Origin: Lysobacter changpingensis | GTDB lineage: Bacteria; Pseudomonadota; Gammaproteobacteria; Xanthomonadales; Xanthomonadaceae | Assembly (NCBI RefSeq): GCF_017308985.1 | Contig: NZ_JADWPE010000001.1 | Span: 1 to 64,000, forward strand | DNA: 64,000 nucleotides | Reading direction: 5' to 3' | In this document: positions 8,109 to 16,306 of the stretch, in pieces | Position numbering within the stretch: the first letter of the stretch is position 1 | How the letters are laid out: every line of letters starts with the position of its first letter | Position numbers and translations under genes: made by a program | Notes under the pieces: generated by a model | Told to the model about the DNA's origin: nothing | Databases searched by the model: none | The model's input: the letters and a program-made list of their open reading frames with translations, nothing else

Positions 8109-8594
8109 ATGAAGACGAAGATGCACTGGCTTCTTTCCACCGCGATGTTCTGCTGCGCGACGTCGGCAGCGGCGGGATCGACGGATACCTCGCCGCTGGT
8201 GGGCCGTTGGGCGCTCGACGTGTCGAAGCTGGCGATGCCGCCGGATGCGCGTCCGAGAAGCGTGACCATGGAATTCCGCGATGCCGGCGACGGGAAATGG
8301 ACGACGCAGGTGGTCATCGTGCATCCCAGCGGCGAGCAGATGCATGCCGAAACGTCGCTGTCGCTGGACGGCAGCCCCGGACGCATCGGCGGCAACTACT
8401 GGGCCGACGTATCCGCGGTGAAGATGCCCGCGTCGAACGTGCTGGTGATGCAGTTGGCCGACGACGGCAAGCCGGCGTCGACGCGCATCTATTCGGTCGG
8501 CGGGGATCGCGCGACGATGACCGAAACCAAAGCCATCTTCGGCGACGACGGAACGCCGATCCTGCAGACCAACACCTTCACGCGCCTGCCATAG
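8109..8594 (+). CDS. secreted protein, unknown function
   Basis: A 161-aa protein with a signal peptide (cleavage near SAAAG, residue 23). The mature part begins with SPLVGRWALDVSKLAMPPD and continues as alternating beta strands (VTMEFRDAG, WTTQVVIVHPSGE, MHAETSLSLDG, NVLVMQLADDGK). The GxW start and strand rhythm suggest a small lipocalin-like barrel. It is probably periplasmic; no catalytic motif is visible. It is a single gene, followed by a perfect 11-bp-stem hairpin. I do not recognise a named family. Confidence 0.65.
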   Translation: MKTKMHWLLSTAMFCCATSAAAGSTDTSPLVGRWALDVSKLAMPPDARPRSVTMEFRDAGDGKWTTQVVIVHPSGEQMHAETSLSLDGSPGRIGGNYWADVSAVKMPASNVLVMQLADDGKPASTRIYSVGGDRATMTETKAIFGDDGTPILQTNTFTRLP

Positions 8595-8603
8595 CGCGCC
8601 AGG

Positions 8604-8633
8604 GGCGCACCCGCCGCGCAGCGCGGGTGCGCC
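8604..8633. terminator. strong hairpin after a gene, no T-run
   Basis: The stem GGCGCACCCGC (8604-8614) pairs perfectly with GCGGGTGCGCC (8623-8633) over an 8-base loop, ten bases after the stop codon of the secreted-protein gene. No T-run follows on either strand, so it may work as a 3'-end stabiliser instead of an intrinsic terminator. Confidence 0.45.
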
Positions 8634-8737
8634 GGATTCCGTTCAAGATCCGGTACGGATCGACAAGGGCCGCCGATCGCGAAAGCTCCCATCACGCGGG
8701 GTTCGATGCGCACCTGGATAAGCCGCTTGAGAACGCC

Positions 8738-8971
8738 CTACCCGCTGCACCCGCCACAACACACCGAAGGCAGCCGCTGCACGTCCGACGCGGACACGTC
8801 GCACCCCGCATCGCGCAGGACGGACACGAGCGTCGGTATGTCGAACACGCCAGCGATGCGGAGCGAACCGCCGTCCGCATCGACCAGCGCGGCGGGGTCC
8901 ACTTCGCGGAGGGCTTCGTCGATCCGCGCGAGATCGACGGAACCCAGATCGAGGGCGACGGCGAATTCCAT
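8738..8971 (-). CDS. small HMA-like protein with CCGGC tail
   Basis: A 77-aa protein started at the ATG at 8971 (AAAGGA upstream). Residues about 1-58 look like a ferredoxin-like heavy-metal-associated fold: a first strand, helix ARIDEALREVDPAALVDAD, strand GSLRIAGVF, helix DIPTLVSVLRDAGCDV. The usual CxxC after strand 1 is missing. Instead the C-terminus ends in SVCCGGCSG. It is clearly paralogous to the gene at 14478-14738 (shared ALRExDPxAxVD core and CCGGC tail). It lies after azurin on the same strand, separated by a terminator-like hairpin. A metal-carrying role is plausible, but nothing proves it. Confidence 0.7.
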   Translation of the reverse strand: MEFAVALDLGSVDLARIDEALREVDPAALVDADGGSLRIAGVFDIPTLVSVLRDAGCDVSASDVQRLPSVCCGGCSG

Positions 8972-9043
8972 GCGGTGTTCCTTTGTGGTGTGGAGCCTGC
9001 GCGCGAGCCGCTGCCGATCGATCGCAGCGCAACGGCTCCGCAA

Positions 9044-9070
9044 GGAAAGGGCCGCCCGCTAAGGCGGCCC
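9044..9070 (-). terminator. probable terminator of the nirK-azurin operon
   Basis: On the minus strand GGGCCGCC, a short loop and GGCGGCCC are followed by TTTCC, seven bases past the azurin stop codon. The stem is GC-rich and the T-run is short, so read-through into the small Cys-tail gene is possible. Confidence 0.6.
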
Positions 9071-9077
9071 GGTGGCC

Positions 9078-9536
9078 TTACCGGGTGACGACCAGCTTGC
9101 CCTTCATCAGCATCGAATGGCCCGGGAAGCTGCAGAAGAAGCTGTAGTCGCCGCCGGCGGTGAGCTTCTTGCCGGGGAAGGAGACCTTCGTCTTCTGCCC
9201 GCCGCCGACCAGCGTGGTCGCGGCGATCACGCGCGCGTCGGCCTTGTTGACGTAGTGGCCGGCGACGCCCGCCTTGATGCCGTCGCGTGCGACGGCGTCC
9301 AGGTCCTTCGTCGCGGTGACGACGACGTTGTGCCCCATCGCCGCGGCCGGCAGCTTGCCGGTGTGCGTGAGTTCGACGGTGATGGTCGGGCACGATGCGG
9401 AGACGGTGGCCTCCTTCAGATCGAACTTCATCGCATCGTCGCCCTTGAGCGCGACGGTGCAGTTGCCGGCGGCCTGGGCGAATCCGGCAGCGCCGAGCAG
9501 GCCGGCGAACAGGAGGGAACGGGTGACGAACTTCAT
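9078..9536 (-). CDS. azu: azurin, periplasmic blue copper protein
   Basis: A 152-aa azurin. The signal peptide ends at AQAAG (about residue 23). The type-1 copper ligands are all present: His in AMGHNVVV, then Cys, His and Met in FFCSFPGHSMLMKG, the canonical azurin loop. The N-terminal disulfide pair (NCTVALKG and SASCPT) is also kept. Azurin shuttles electrons in the periplasm, and next to a copper nitrite reductase it is the natural electron donor. It is the last gene of the minus-strand operon nirK-nirV-SCO-azu, 47 bp after the SCO gene. The start at 9536 is chosen because it opens the signal peptide. Confidence 0.95.
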   Translation of the reverse strand: MKFVTRSLLFAGLLGAAGFAQAAGNCTVALKGDDAMKFDLKEATVSASCPTITVELTHTGKLPAAAMGHNVVVTATKDLDAVARDGIKAGVAGHYVNKADARVIAATTLVGGGQKTKVSFPGKKLTAGGDYSFFCSFPGHSMLMKGKLVVTR

Positions 9537-9583
9537 GGCGACTCCTTTGGATGGAAACGTGTGGGTGAAAAGCGAAGCGAAAG

Positions 9584-10180
9584 TCAATGCGCGGCCATCG
9601 GAACGGACAGGTGATCGCGCACCGTCTCGACGAAGCGCGGATCGGGTTGCAGGCCCGTCACCTCGCTGCGCGCGACGATGCGTCCGTCGCGGTCCAGGAG
9701 GATCAGGACGCTGGTGTGATTGAACGTGCCGTCGGGCTGCGCGCGATAGCGGATGCCCAGGGCCGCCGCGAGCGTGCGCACGTCGGCGTCGTCCGGGCGG
9801 AGCAGCCGCCAGTGCGCGTCGTCGAGGCGATGCGCCTGCGCCACTTCCCGCAGCGCGGCGGGCGTATCGCGCGCCGGGTCGATGCTGATCACCGCGAAGT
9901 CGAGCGCGTCGCGCTGCCGCGGTTCAAGGCGCGTCTGCAGTGCCTTTCCGCTGGCGACGATCAGCGGACACATCAGGTGGCAGTTGGCGTAGAACATCGA
10001 GACCATCGTCGGCCGGCCGCGCAACTGCCGCCACGCGAGCGGGCGACCGTCCTGGTCGACGACGTGCGCGTCCACCTGGTAGACCGAATCGCCGGGAAGC
10101 GGCGTGTCGTCGGCGATCGCGGGCATTGCCCCCGCGAACAGCAGCGCGATGACGTGAAATCCTCGAAGCAGTCGTTTCAT
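9584..10180 (-). CDS. SCO1/SenC-family copper chaperone
   Basis: A 198-aa exported thioredoxin-fold protein. The signal peptide ends near MPAIADD. The copper-binding CxxxC is seen in YANCHLMCPLIVA (about residues 77-89), and the third ligand is the histidine in GTFNHTSVLILLD. SCO proteins load copper into CuA of cytochrome oxidase or into other periplasmic cuproenzymes. Here it sits between nirV and azurin, and its start overlaps the nirV stop by 4 bp, so nitrite reductase or azurin is the likelier client. The cyo oxidase in this window lacks a CuA site. Confidence 0.9.
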   Translation of the reverse strand: MKRLLRGFHVIALLFAGAMPAIADDTPLPGDSVYQVDAHVVDQDGRPLAWRQLRGRPTMVSMFYANCHLMCPLIVASGKALQTRLEPRQRDALDFAVISIDPARDTPAALREVAQAHRLDDAHWRLLRPDDADVRTLAAALGIRYRAQPDGTFNHTSVLILLDRDGRIVARSEVTGLQPDPRFVETVRDHLSVPMAAH

Positions 10181-10950
10181 GGCGAACTCCGCGCGCAACG
10201 GAAACCCAGGTTGCCCAGCGTGTTGCGCGGCTCCATCGCCGACAGCAGGGCGACCCGTTTGAGGATGGCGTAGTCGTCGCGATTGGCGAACGACAGCCCG
10301 GTGGCGCCGCAGAACTGCAGGCGGTCGCCGTCGTCGGACCCGCGCTTGTCGGCGTCGCCCAGCAACGTGGCGTAATCGCCGACCCACTCCCACGCCGCGC
10401 CGTGCATGCCGGACACGCCGTACGCATTGGGCAGCGCGCCCGGACGCGCGTCCATCGCGCGCGGCGTGCCGTCGTCGAAGGTGCGTGCGCGCCATGCGGC
10501 GTCGCCGCGGGCGTCGTGGCGGGCGGCGTCCGCTGCGGCGACGTACTCCCATTCGGGCCAGTCGGGCAGGCGCGCGCCGATCGACTTGCAGTACGCATCG
10601 GCGGCGAACCAGCTCACGTGCGTCACCGGCGCATCCTCGCGAACGGCATCGCCGGCGTCGTCGGCATCGCGCCAGTTCGACAGATAGCCCGCATCGGCGA
10701 GCAGCGAAGGCACCTGCCCGCGCTTCCATTGGGGATGCGTGCGCACGAACGTCTCGAACTCGGCAACGGTCACCGCGCGGACGGACAGTTCGAAGGCGGC
10801 GACATCACGCGTGCCGTTGTCGCCTTCGTAACGAACGGTGGATCGGATTTCGCCCGCCGGAATCTCGACGAACCGCCCGGCGGGCTCCGCTTGCACTGCC
10901 GGCGCCGTGGCCGCCAGCAATGCGGTTGCGAGGATGGAAGCGGCAAGCAT
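10177..10950 (-). CDS. nirV: NirV-type SUMF1-domain protein
   Basis: A 257-aa exported protein with the formylglycine-generating-enzyme (SUMF1/EgtB/PvdO) fold: FVEIPAGEIRST at the start, THVSWFAADAYCKSIGARLP in the middle, and GMHGAAWEWVGD and LGNLGFRCARSS at the end. The two catalytic cysteines of true formylglycine-generating enzymes, expected before the final GFRC, are not both present, so it should not modify sulfatases. Genes of this type directly after nirK are called nirV in several denitrifiers; their role is unknown, perhaps nitrite reductase maturation. An AGGAGGG site precedes the ATG. It is coupled to the SCO gene. Confidence 0.85.
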   Translation of the reverse strand: MLAASILATALLAATAPAVQAEPAGRFVEIPAGEIRSTVRYEGDNGTRDVAAFELSVRAVTVAEFETFVRTHPQWKRGQVPSLLADAGYLSNWRDADDAGDAVREDAPVTHVSWFAADAYCKSIGARLPDWPEWEYVAAADAARHDARGDAAWRARTFDDGTPRAMDARPGALPNAYGVSGMHGAAWEWVGDYATLLGDADKRGSDDGDRLQFCGATGLSFANRDDYAILKRVALLSAMEPRNTLGNLGFRCARSSP

Positions 10951-10977
10951 GCGATTGCCCTCCTCTCGTTTCGTGCT

Positions 10978-12051
10978 TCAGTGACCGGCCTGCGCCGGCG
11001 CCGTGTATTCCCCGCTGGCCTGCTGGCCGGTGTAGATCGACGCGTCCTTCTCGCCGTCCACCTTGAGGATGCCGAGCGTGCCCTTGTGGAAGGTGCGGAA
11101 GATGCTGTGGTCGACCAGCACGAAATTGCCCGGCACGTCCGCCTTGAACTCGACAATCGCCGAACCACCGGCGGGCACCAGCGTGGTCTGCACGTTCTCC
11201 TGGTACTTCGAACCGCCTTCGGTGTAGACCTTGTCGAAGATCTCGCCGATCACGTGGAAGCTCGACACCAGGTTCGGACCGCCGTTGCCGACGTACATGC
11301 GGATCGTCTCGCCCGCCTTCGCCGTCAACGCGTTGTCGCCCGTCAGCGCGCCTTCCGAACCGTTGAACACCACGTAGGTCGGATGCTCGTCGATGGCCTT
11401 TTCCAGGCTGAAAGGCTGCAGTCCCGGATCGCCGTGCTTGCCTTCGGTGTAGAAGTCGCCCTGCATGACGTAGAACTCCTTGTCCACCTTCGGCAGGCCT
11501 TCCGGCGGCTCGACCAGGATCAGGCCGTACATGCCGTTGGCGATGTGCATGCCTACCGGCGGCATCGCGCAGTGGTAGACGTACAGGCCGGGATTCATCG
11601 CCTTGAAGGTGAACTTGCTCTTGTGGCCCGGCAGCGTGAACGTCGCTTCGGCGCCGCCGCCCGTGCCTGTCACGGCATGCAGGTCGATGTTGTGCGGCAT
11701 GTGCGAGTCGTGCGCGTTCTTCAGCGTGAACTCCACCGTGTCGCCCTGGCGCACGCGGATGAAGCTGCCCGGCACGGTTCCACCGAACGTCCAGAAGTTG
11801 TAGGTGACGCCGTCGGCCAGGCGCATGTCCTTCTCGATCACTTCCAGATCGACGACGACCTTCGCCGGTTTGTTGCGGTTGGTCGGCGGCGGCACCAGCG
11901 GCGGTGCGGTGAGCACGGCCTGGATGGTGTCTTTCGGCGCCGGGGCTTCGTTGTGGTCCGCGGCGACCGCCACCGGCACGCCGAAGCCGAGCGCGCATGC
12001 CAGTGCGTAATGCAGCAGCACATTCCCCTTTCCCTGTGTTGCACGAATCAT
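10978..12051 (-). CDS. nirK: copper nitrite reductase, AniA type
   Basis: A 357-aa periplasmic two-cupredoxin enzyme that reduces nitrite to NO. The signal peptide ends near VAVAADH. Ligands can be traced: type-1 copper His120, Cys161, His169 and Met174 ([17 protein letters not shown] is the AniA/class II signature), and type-2 copper His125, His160 and His315 ([10 protein letters not shown]). His266 in [11 protein letters not shown] is the active-site histidine. The ATG at 12051 is chosen over one at 12117 because it opens the signal peptide. An FNR-type box lies 70 bp upstream with a TAATGT -10 hexamer (12093-12098) at the standard spacing. First gene of nirK-nirV-SCO-azu. Confidence 0.96.
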   Translation of the reverse strand: MIRATQGKGNVLLHYALACALGFGVPVAVAADHNEAPAPKDTIQAVLTAPPLVPPPTNRNKPAKVVVDLEVIEKDMRLADGVTYNFWTFGGTVPGSFIRVRQGDTVEFTLKNAHDSHMPHNIDLHAVTGTGGGAEATFTLPGHKSKFTFKAMNPGLYVYHCAMPPVGMHIANGMYGLILVEPPEGLPKVDKEFYVMQGDFYTEGKHGDPGLQPFSLEKAIDEHPTYVVFNGSEGALTGDNALTAKAGETIRMYVGNGGPNLVSSFHVIGEIFDKVYTEGGSKYQENVQTTLVPAGGSAIVEFKADVPGNFVLVDHSIFRTFHKGTLGILKVDGEKDASIYTGQQASGEYTAPAQAGH

Positions 12052-12120
12052 GGGTTGCTTGCCTTGCGAATGGCTTTCCAGCCGTTGGGCGCACATTAGG
12101 TACGCCACCGCATGCACGCC

Positions 12121-12134
12121 TTGATATAGGTCAA
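12121..12134 (-). promoter_or_regulatory. FNR-type box of nirK
   Basis: TTGATATAGGTCAA is a near-perfect FNR/Anr palindrome. Its proximal edge is 22 bp from the hexamer TAATGT on the minus strand (12093-12098), the geometry of a class II activated promoter centred at -41.5. The predicted start of transcription is about 12086, giving a leader of roughly 35 bases. Confidence 0.85.
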
Positions 12135-12170
12135 GCCTTTCGTTGGCCTGTTCAGCCGATTCGGCACGAT

Positions 12171-12184
12171 TTGATCAGGATCAT
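12171..12184. promoter_or_regulatory. second FNR-type box in the nirK-oprC gap
   Basis: TTGATCAGGATCAT matches 9 of 10 consensus positions. It lies between the divergent nirK and oprC-like genes. Relative to the nirK start of transcription it is near -91.5, a known class I position; relative to oprC no good -10 is visible at the standard distance. It may serve either gene. Confidence 0.65.
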
Positions 12185-12276
12185 TTTTGCGGTGATCCGG
12201 CACGCGGAGACTTCGCTCCGACACGCGACCTGCGCGCAGGTCGCCAGCGAATTCCTCGACACGACCGGTGACTTCC

Positions 12277-14370
12277 ATGCCCTGCTCCACTGCGTTCCGC
12301 CGTCGCGACCGCATCCCCGTCGCGCATCCGCTCTGCGTCGCCCTTTCGCTGCTGATCGCCGGCACGTGCGCGGCGGCCGACGGCACCGCTCCACATCACG
12401 CGGGCGACGGCATGGTCACGCTCGACACGCTCGTGGTGACCGACGTGACACCCACGCTGGCGATGACCTTCGTCACCGACACCAAACTGCCGCGCCAACC
12501 GGTTCCGGCCAGCGACGGTGCCGATTACCTCAGGACGGTGCCGGGCTTTTCGCTGATCCGCAGCGGCGGCACGAACGGCGATCCGGTGCTTCGCGGCATG
12601 TTCGGTTCGCGCCTGAACCTGCTGACCGATGGCGGCCACATGCAGGGCGCGTGCCCGGCGCGCATGGACAACTCGCTCTCGTACGTGTCGCCGGAAACCT
12701 ACGACCGTCTCGAAGTCATCAAGGGCCCGCAGACGGTGCTGTGGGGGCCCGGCGCTTCGGCGGGCACGGTGCGTTTCGAACGCGACATCCCGTTCTTCGA
12801 CGCGCCCGGTGCGCAGTTCAACGGCAGTCTCACGTTCGGCAGCTTCGACCGCAACGACCAGGTGATCGACACGGCTTTCGGCAACGCCGATGGCTACGCG
12901 CGCGTCACGGCGAACCGTTCCGAAGCGGACGACTACGAGGACGGCGACGGACGCACCGTGCCGTCGGCCTGGAAGAAATGGAATGCCGACGTCGCGTTCG
13001 GCTGGACGCCCGACGCGGATTCGCTGGTGGAAGTGAGCGCCGGCAGGGGCGACGGCGAAGCGCGATACGCCGGCCGTGGAATGGACGGATCGCAGTTCGC
13101 CCGGACCACGTACGGCCTGCGCGCGGAACGCCGCAATCTGGAGGGCGCGTTCGACAAGATCGAGGCGCGGCTTTACTACAACGACGTCGACCACGTCATG
13201 GACAACTACACGCTGCGCGATCCCGACCCCGACAGCAGCATGCCGATGCCGATGGCGAGCAACGTCGCGCAACGAACGCAGGGCGGACGCCTCGCGCTGG
13301 CGTGGAATACGGACGCGTGGGATCTCAACGCCGGCCTCGACGTGCGCGACAGCCTGCATCGCAAGCGCAGCGCGATGGGACGCGATGCGTACCGCAGCCA
13401 GCCGTGGACCACCGACGCGCGTTCCGACAACATCGGCGTGTTCGCGGAACTGGGCTGGAACTTCGCCCCGCGACAGCGGCTCGTCGGCGGCCTTCGCGTC
13501 GATCGCGCATCGGTGCAGGACGAACGCGCGAGTACCGGCGGCATGATGCCGCAGCCGAATCCGACGCACGGCGTGACGCGCCGCGAAACGCTCCCGTCCG
13601 GGCTCATCCGCTGGGAAGTCCAGCCGCAAGGCTCGGCGACGATGTGGCATCTCGGCCTGGGCCACGTGCAGCGCATGCCGGACTACTGGGAACTGTTTTC
13701 CCCGACGCTGGGCCCGGCCGGTTCGATCAACGCGTTCGCGGGTATCGAACCCGAACGCACCACCCAGCTCGACATCGGCATGCACTACCGCGAAGGCCGC
13801 TGGGACGCGTGGGCGTCGCTGTACGCGGGGCGCATCCAGGACTACATCCTGTTCGAATACGCCGAAGGCACGATGGGCTCGATCACGCGCGCGACCAACG
13901 CCGATGCCGACACGCGCGGCGGCGAACTCGGCGTCGAGTTCCGTCCGAACGGCGAATGGAAACTCGGCGGCAGCCTCGCCTATGCGTGGGGCGACATCGA
14001 CGGCATCGGCGCGATGCCGCAGACGCCGCCGCTGGAAGCGCGCCTCAACGCCGCCTACGACAACAAGCGCTGGTCGCTTGGTGCGCTGCTGCGCGTGGCC
14101 GCCGCGCAGGATCGCGTGAATCCGGGCTACGGCAACGTGGTGGGACAGGATCTCGGCACGACGCCCGGCTTCGCGGTGTTCTCGATCAACGGCGGTTACC
14201 GCTTCACCAAGCGGCTCCAGCTCGCCGCCGGCATCGACAACCTCTTCGACCGCACCTACGCCGAACACCTGAACCTGGCCGGCAACAGCGCGTTCGGTTA
14301 TCCCGGCGAACCGGTGCGTATCCACGAACCGGGTCGCAGCGCGTGGCTGAAGCTCAACTACAGGTTCTGA
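12277..14370 (+). CDS. oprC: OprC/NosA-like TonB-dependent copper receptor
   Basis: A 697-aa outer-membrane receptor. The plug domain (about residues 45-170) includes VPGFSLIRSGGTNGDPVLRG and RLEVIKGPQTVLWGPGASAG, and the beta barrel ends in the aromatic LKLNYRF. The receptor carries CPARM (Cys126, Met130) in the plug and HVM (His306, Met308) in the barrel, matching the CxxxM and HxM copper-binding pairs described for Pseudomonas OprC. Copper import fits its position opposite nirK, which with azurin needs much copper. I chose the ATG at 12277; a GTG three codons earlier is possible. Two FNR-type boxes lie upstream. Confidence 0.9.
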   Translation: MPCSTAFRRRDRIPVAHPLCVALSLLIAGTCAAADGTAPHHAGDGMVTLDTLVVTDVTPTLAMTFVTDTKLPRQPVPASDGADYLRTVPGFSLIRSGGTNGDPVLRGMFGSRLNLLTDGGHMQGACPARMDNSLSYVSPETYDRLEVIKGPQTVLWGPGASAGTVRFERDIPFFDAPGAQFNGSLTFGSFDRNDQVIDTAFGNADGYARVTANRSEADDYEDGDGRTVPSAWKKWNADVAFGWTPDADSLVEVSAGRGDGEARYAGRGMDGSQFARTTYGLRAERRNLEGAFDKIEARLYYNDVDHVMDNYTLRDPDPDSSMPMPMASNVAQRTQGGRLALAWNTDAWDLNAGLDVRDSLHRKRSAMGRDAYRSQPWTTDARSDNIGVFAELGWNFAPRQRLVGGLRVDRASVQDERASTGGMMPQPNPTHGVTRRETLPSGLIRWEVQPQGSATMWHLGLGHVQRMPDYWELFSPTLGPAGSINAFAGIEPERTTQLDIGMHYREGRWDAWASLYAGRIQDYILFEYAEGTMGSITRATNADADTRGGELGVEFRPNGEWKLGGSLAYAWGDIDGIGAMPQTPPLEARLNAAYDNKRWSLGALLRVAAAQDRVNPGYGNVVGQDLGTTPGFAVFSINGGYRFTKRLQLAAGIDNLFDRTYAEHLNLAGNSAFGYPGEPVRIHEPGRSAWLKLNYRF

Positions 14371-14406
14371 ACGCCGCGTGCGTCGCGCGGGCAAAGTGCC
14401 GCGCCC

Positions 14407-14420
14407 TTGACTTCGGTCAA
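14407..14420 (+). promoter_or_regulatory. FNR-type box of the ubiD-ubiU-ubiV operon
   Basis: TTGACTTCGGTCAA is a perfect palindrome of TTGAC-N4-GTCAA. A TAGCCT hexamer follows 23 bp downstream (14444-14449). Activation at -41.5 would start transcription near 14455, about 23 bases before the first ATG of the operon (14478). Confidence 0.85.
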
Positions 14421-14477
14421 GGGCAGGCACCCGGGTGCGGACCTAGCCTGAGCACCCGACCTGCAGAGAACACCTCG

Positions 14478-14738
14478 ATGATCGCCGTGCACAACCCGCA
14501 ACCGCTCGACGAGCGCGAAGCGCGCATCACCCGCGCACTGCGCGAATTCGATCCGGACGCCGTCGTCGATTTCGAATCCGAAAACGGACAGCTGAGCATC
14601 TCGACCGTGCTCGACGAACTGGAGGTCATCGCCATCCTCGGCGGCCTCGGCGTGGACGCGGCGCCCAAGCGCGTCCGTGGCGAGGACGAGGACGCCCATC
14701 GCGAGGGCGGATGCTGCGGCGGCTGTGGCTGCGGCTGA
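14478..14738 (+). CDS. small HMA-like protein with CCGGCGCG tail
   Basis: An 86-aa acidic protein, paralogue of the gene at 8738-8971. The core pattern is ARITRALREFDPDAVVDFES, then GQLSISTVLDELEVIAILGG and LGVDA: helix, strand, helix of a heavy-metal-associated-like fold without its CxxC. The C-terminus is an Asp/Glu/His-rich stretch followed by GGCCGGCGCG, a compact four-cysteine cluster. It is the first gene of an FNR-controlled operon and is followed after 21 bp by ubiD, ubiU and ubiV. A metal or Fe-S delivery role for that operon is attractive but unproven. Confidence 0.7.
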   Translation: MIAVHNPQPLDEREARITRALREFDPDAVVDFESENGQLSISTVLDELEVIAILGGLGVDAAPKRVRGEDEDAHREGGCCGGCGCG

Positions 14739-14759
14739 TCGCCACGCCCCTGCATCACG

Positions 14760-16268
14760 ATGAGTTTCCACGATCTGCGCCAGTTCCTCGATCTGCTGTC
14801 CGCACGCGGCCAGCTGCTCGAGATCGACGCACCGATCGATCCGGAACTGGAAAGCACCGCGCTGAGCCTGCGCGCGCTTCGCGCCCGCGGGCCGGCGCTG
14901 CTGATGCACAACCCCACCGGATCGGCGCATTCCTTACTGGGCAATCTGTTCGGCCATCGTTCGCGCATCGAACTGGCGATGGGCGACCGGCCGATCGCAT
15001 CGCTGCGCGAACTCGGCGAGCTGCTCGCGGCGATCAAGGAACCGCGCTGGCCGTCGAGCCTGCGCGGCGCGCTCGCGACGTGGCCGGAACTCGCGCAGCT
15101 GGCGCATGTCGCGCCGAAGCGCGAGCCCGATGCGGCGTTCGATGAGGAAGTGCTCGAAGGGGCGGACATCGATCTGCGCCGCCTTCCGATCCAGCGCTGC
15201 TGGCCCGAGGACGTGGACCGCCTGATCACCTTCGGTCTGGTGATCACGCGCGGCACGCGGCAGGAGCGGCAGAACGTCGCGATCTACCGGCAGCAGCCGA
15301 TCGGCCGCAACCGCGTGATCATGCGTTGGCTCGCCCATCGCGGCGGCGCGCAGGATTACGCGAGCTGGCAGGCGGCGCATCCACAGCGGCCGTTCCCGGT
15401 GCTGGTGGCGATCGGTGCGGACCCCGCGACAATGCTCGCCGCCGTGGCGCCGGTGCCCGACACGCTGTCCGAATACGAATTCGCCGGCCTCCTGCGCGGC
15501 GCGCGCACGCGCGTGTGGCACAGCGAACTGACCGGACTCGATGCGCCCGCCGGTGCGGAAATCCTGCTGGAAGGCTTCATCCATCCCGACGACACCGCGC
15601 TGGAAGGCCCGTTCGGCGATCACACCGGCTACTACAACGTGCAGGCGCCGTTCCCCGTGCTGACCGTGGAACGCATGCGCCTGCGGCGCAACGCGATCTA
15701 CCACGGCAGCTACATGGGCCGCGCGCCGTTCGACGAGCCTTCGGTGCTGTCGATGGCGCTCAACGACATCTTCGTGCCGATCCTGCGGCGCGTGTTCCCG
15801 GAGATCGTCGACTTCTACCTGCCGCCGGAAGCCTGTTCGTACCGCGTGGCGGTGGTCAGCATCCGCAAGCAGTACGCGGGCCACGCGCGGCGCGTGATGC
15901 TCGGCGTGTGGTCGTACCTGCGCCAGTTCACCTATACCAAGTTCGTGATCGTGACCGACGAGGACATCGACGTGCGCGACTGGGGCGCGGTGATCTGGGC
16001 GATCTCCACGCGCGTGGACCCGGCGCGCGACAGCGTGCTGATCGAGAACACGCCGATCGATTACCTGGATTTCGCGAGTCCAGGTTCCGGCCTGGGTTCC
16101 AAGCTCGGCCTGGATGCCACGCGCAAATGGGCCGGCGAAAGCGACCGCGAATGGGGCCGGCCGATCACGCTCGATCCGCGCGTGGAACGCCGCATCGATG
16201 CGATCTGGGAGCAGCTGAGCCGCTCGCGCAGCGGCGAAGGCGACTACGGAGGCGACGACGCGCGTTGA
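14760..16268 (+). CDS. ubiD: UbiD-family decarboxylase
   Basis: A 502-aa UbiD-type (de)carboxylase; family members use prenylated FMN to decarboxylate 3-polyprenyl-4-hydroxybenzoate in ubiquinone synthesis. Typical features are [19 protein letters not shown] at the N-terminus, [20 protein letters not shown] in the cofactor region, and [12 protein letters not shown], which carries a catalytic acidic residue. Length matches the family (about 490). Being in one operon with ubiU and ubiV, it looks like the isoenzyme of the oxygen-independent ubiquinone pathway, with a constitutive ubiD expected elsewhere in the genome. The prenyltransferase UbiX that makes the cofactor is not in this window. Confidence 0.92.
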   Translation: MSFHDLRQFLDLLSARGQLLEIDAPIDPELESTALSLRALRARGPALLMHNPTGSAHSLLGNLFGHRSRIELAMGDRPIASLRELGELLAAIKEPRWPSSLRGALATWPELAQLAHVAPKREPDAAFDEEVLEGADIDLRRLPIQRCWPEDVDRLITFGLVITRGTRQERQNVAIYRQQPIGRNRVIMRWLAHRGGAQDYASWQAAHPQRPFPVLVAIGADPATMLAAVAPVPDTLSEYEFAGLLRGARTRVWHSELTGLDAPAGAEILLEGFIHPDDTALEGPFGDHTGYYNVQAPFPVLTVERMRLRRNAIYHGSYMGRAPFDEPSVLSMALNDIFVPILRRVFPEIVDFYLPPEACSYRVAVVSIRKQYAGHARRVMLGVWSYLRQFTYTKFVIVTDEDIDVRDWGAVIWAISTRVDPARDSVLIENTPIDYLDFASPGSGLGSKLGLDATRKWAGESDREWGRPITLDPRVERRIDAIWEQLSRSRSGEGDYGGDDAR

Positions 16269-16306
16269 GGCGTCACGCCGTCCTTCCCCACGCGACTGGA
16301 GTTCCC

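Noticed and set aside
7690-8112. A 140-codon frame in the gap after the rof-like gene
   Set aside because: No ribosome site, no recognisable domain, and it runs into the next gene's start; other frames are equally open.
10177-10950. Calling this gene a sulfatase-modifying enzyme
   Set aside because: The catalytic cysteine pair is not complete, no sulfatase is near, and the position after nirK identifies it as NirV.
12181-14430. A 749-codon minus-strand frame antisense to oprC
   Set aside because: No signal, domain or ribosome site; composition is that of an antisense shadow, and the sense strand encodes a clear TonB receptor.
11997-14738. A 913-codon plus-strand frame over the nirK-oprC region
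   Set aside because: Its Arg-rich middle is the wrong frame of oprC; only its last 86 codons are the real Cys-tail gene at 14478.
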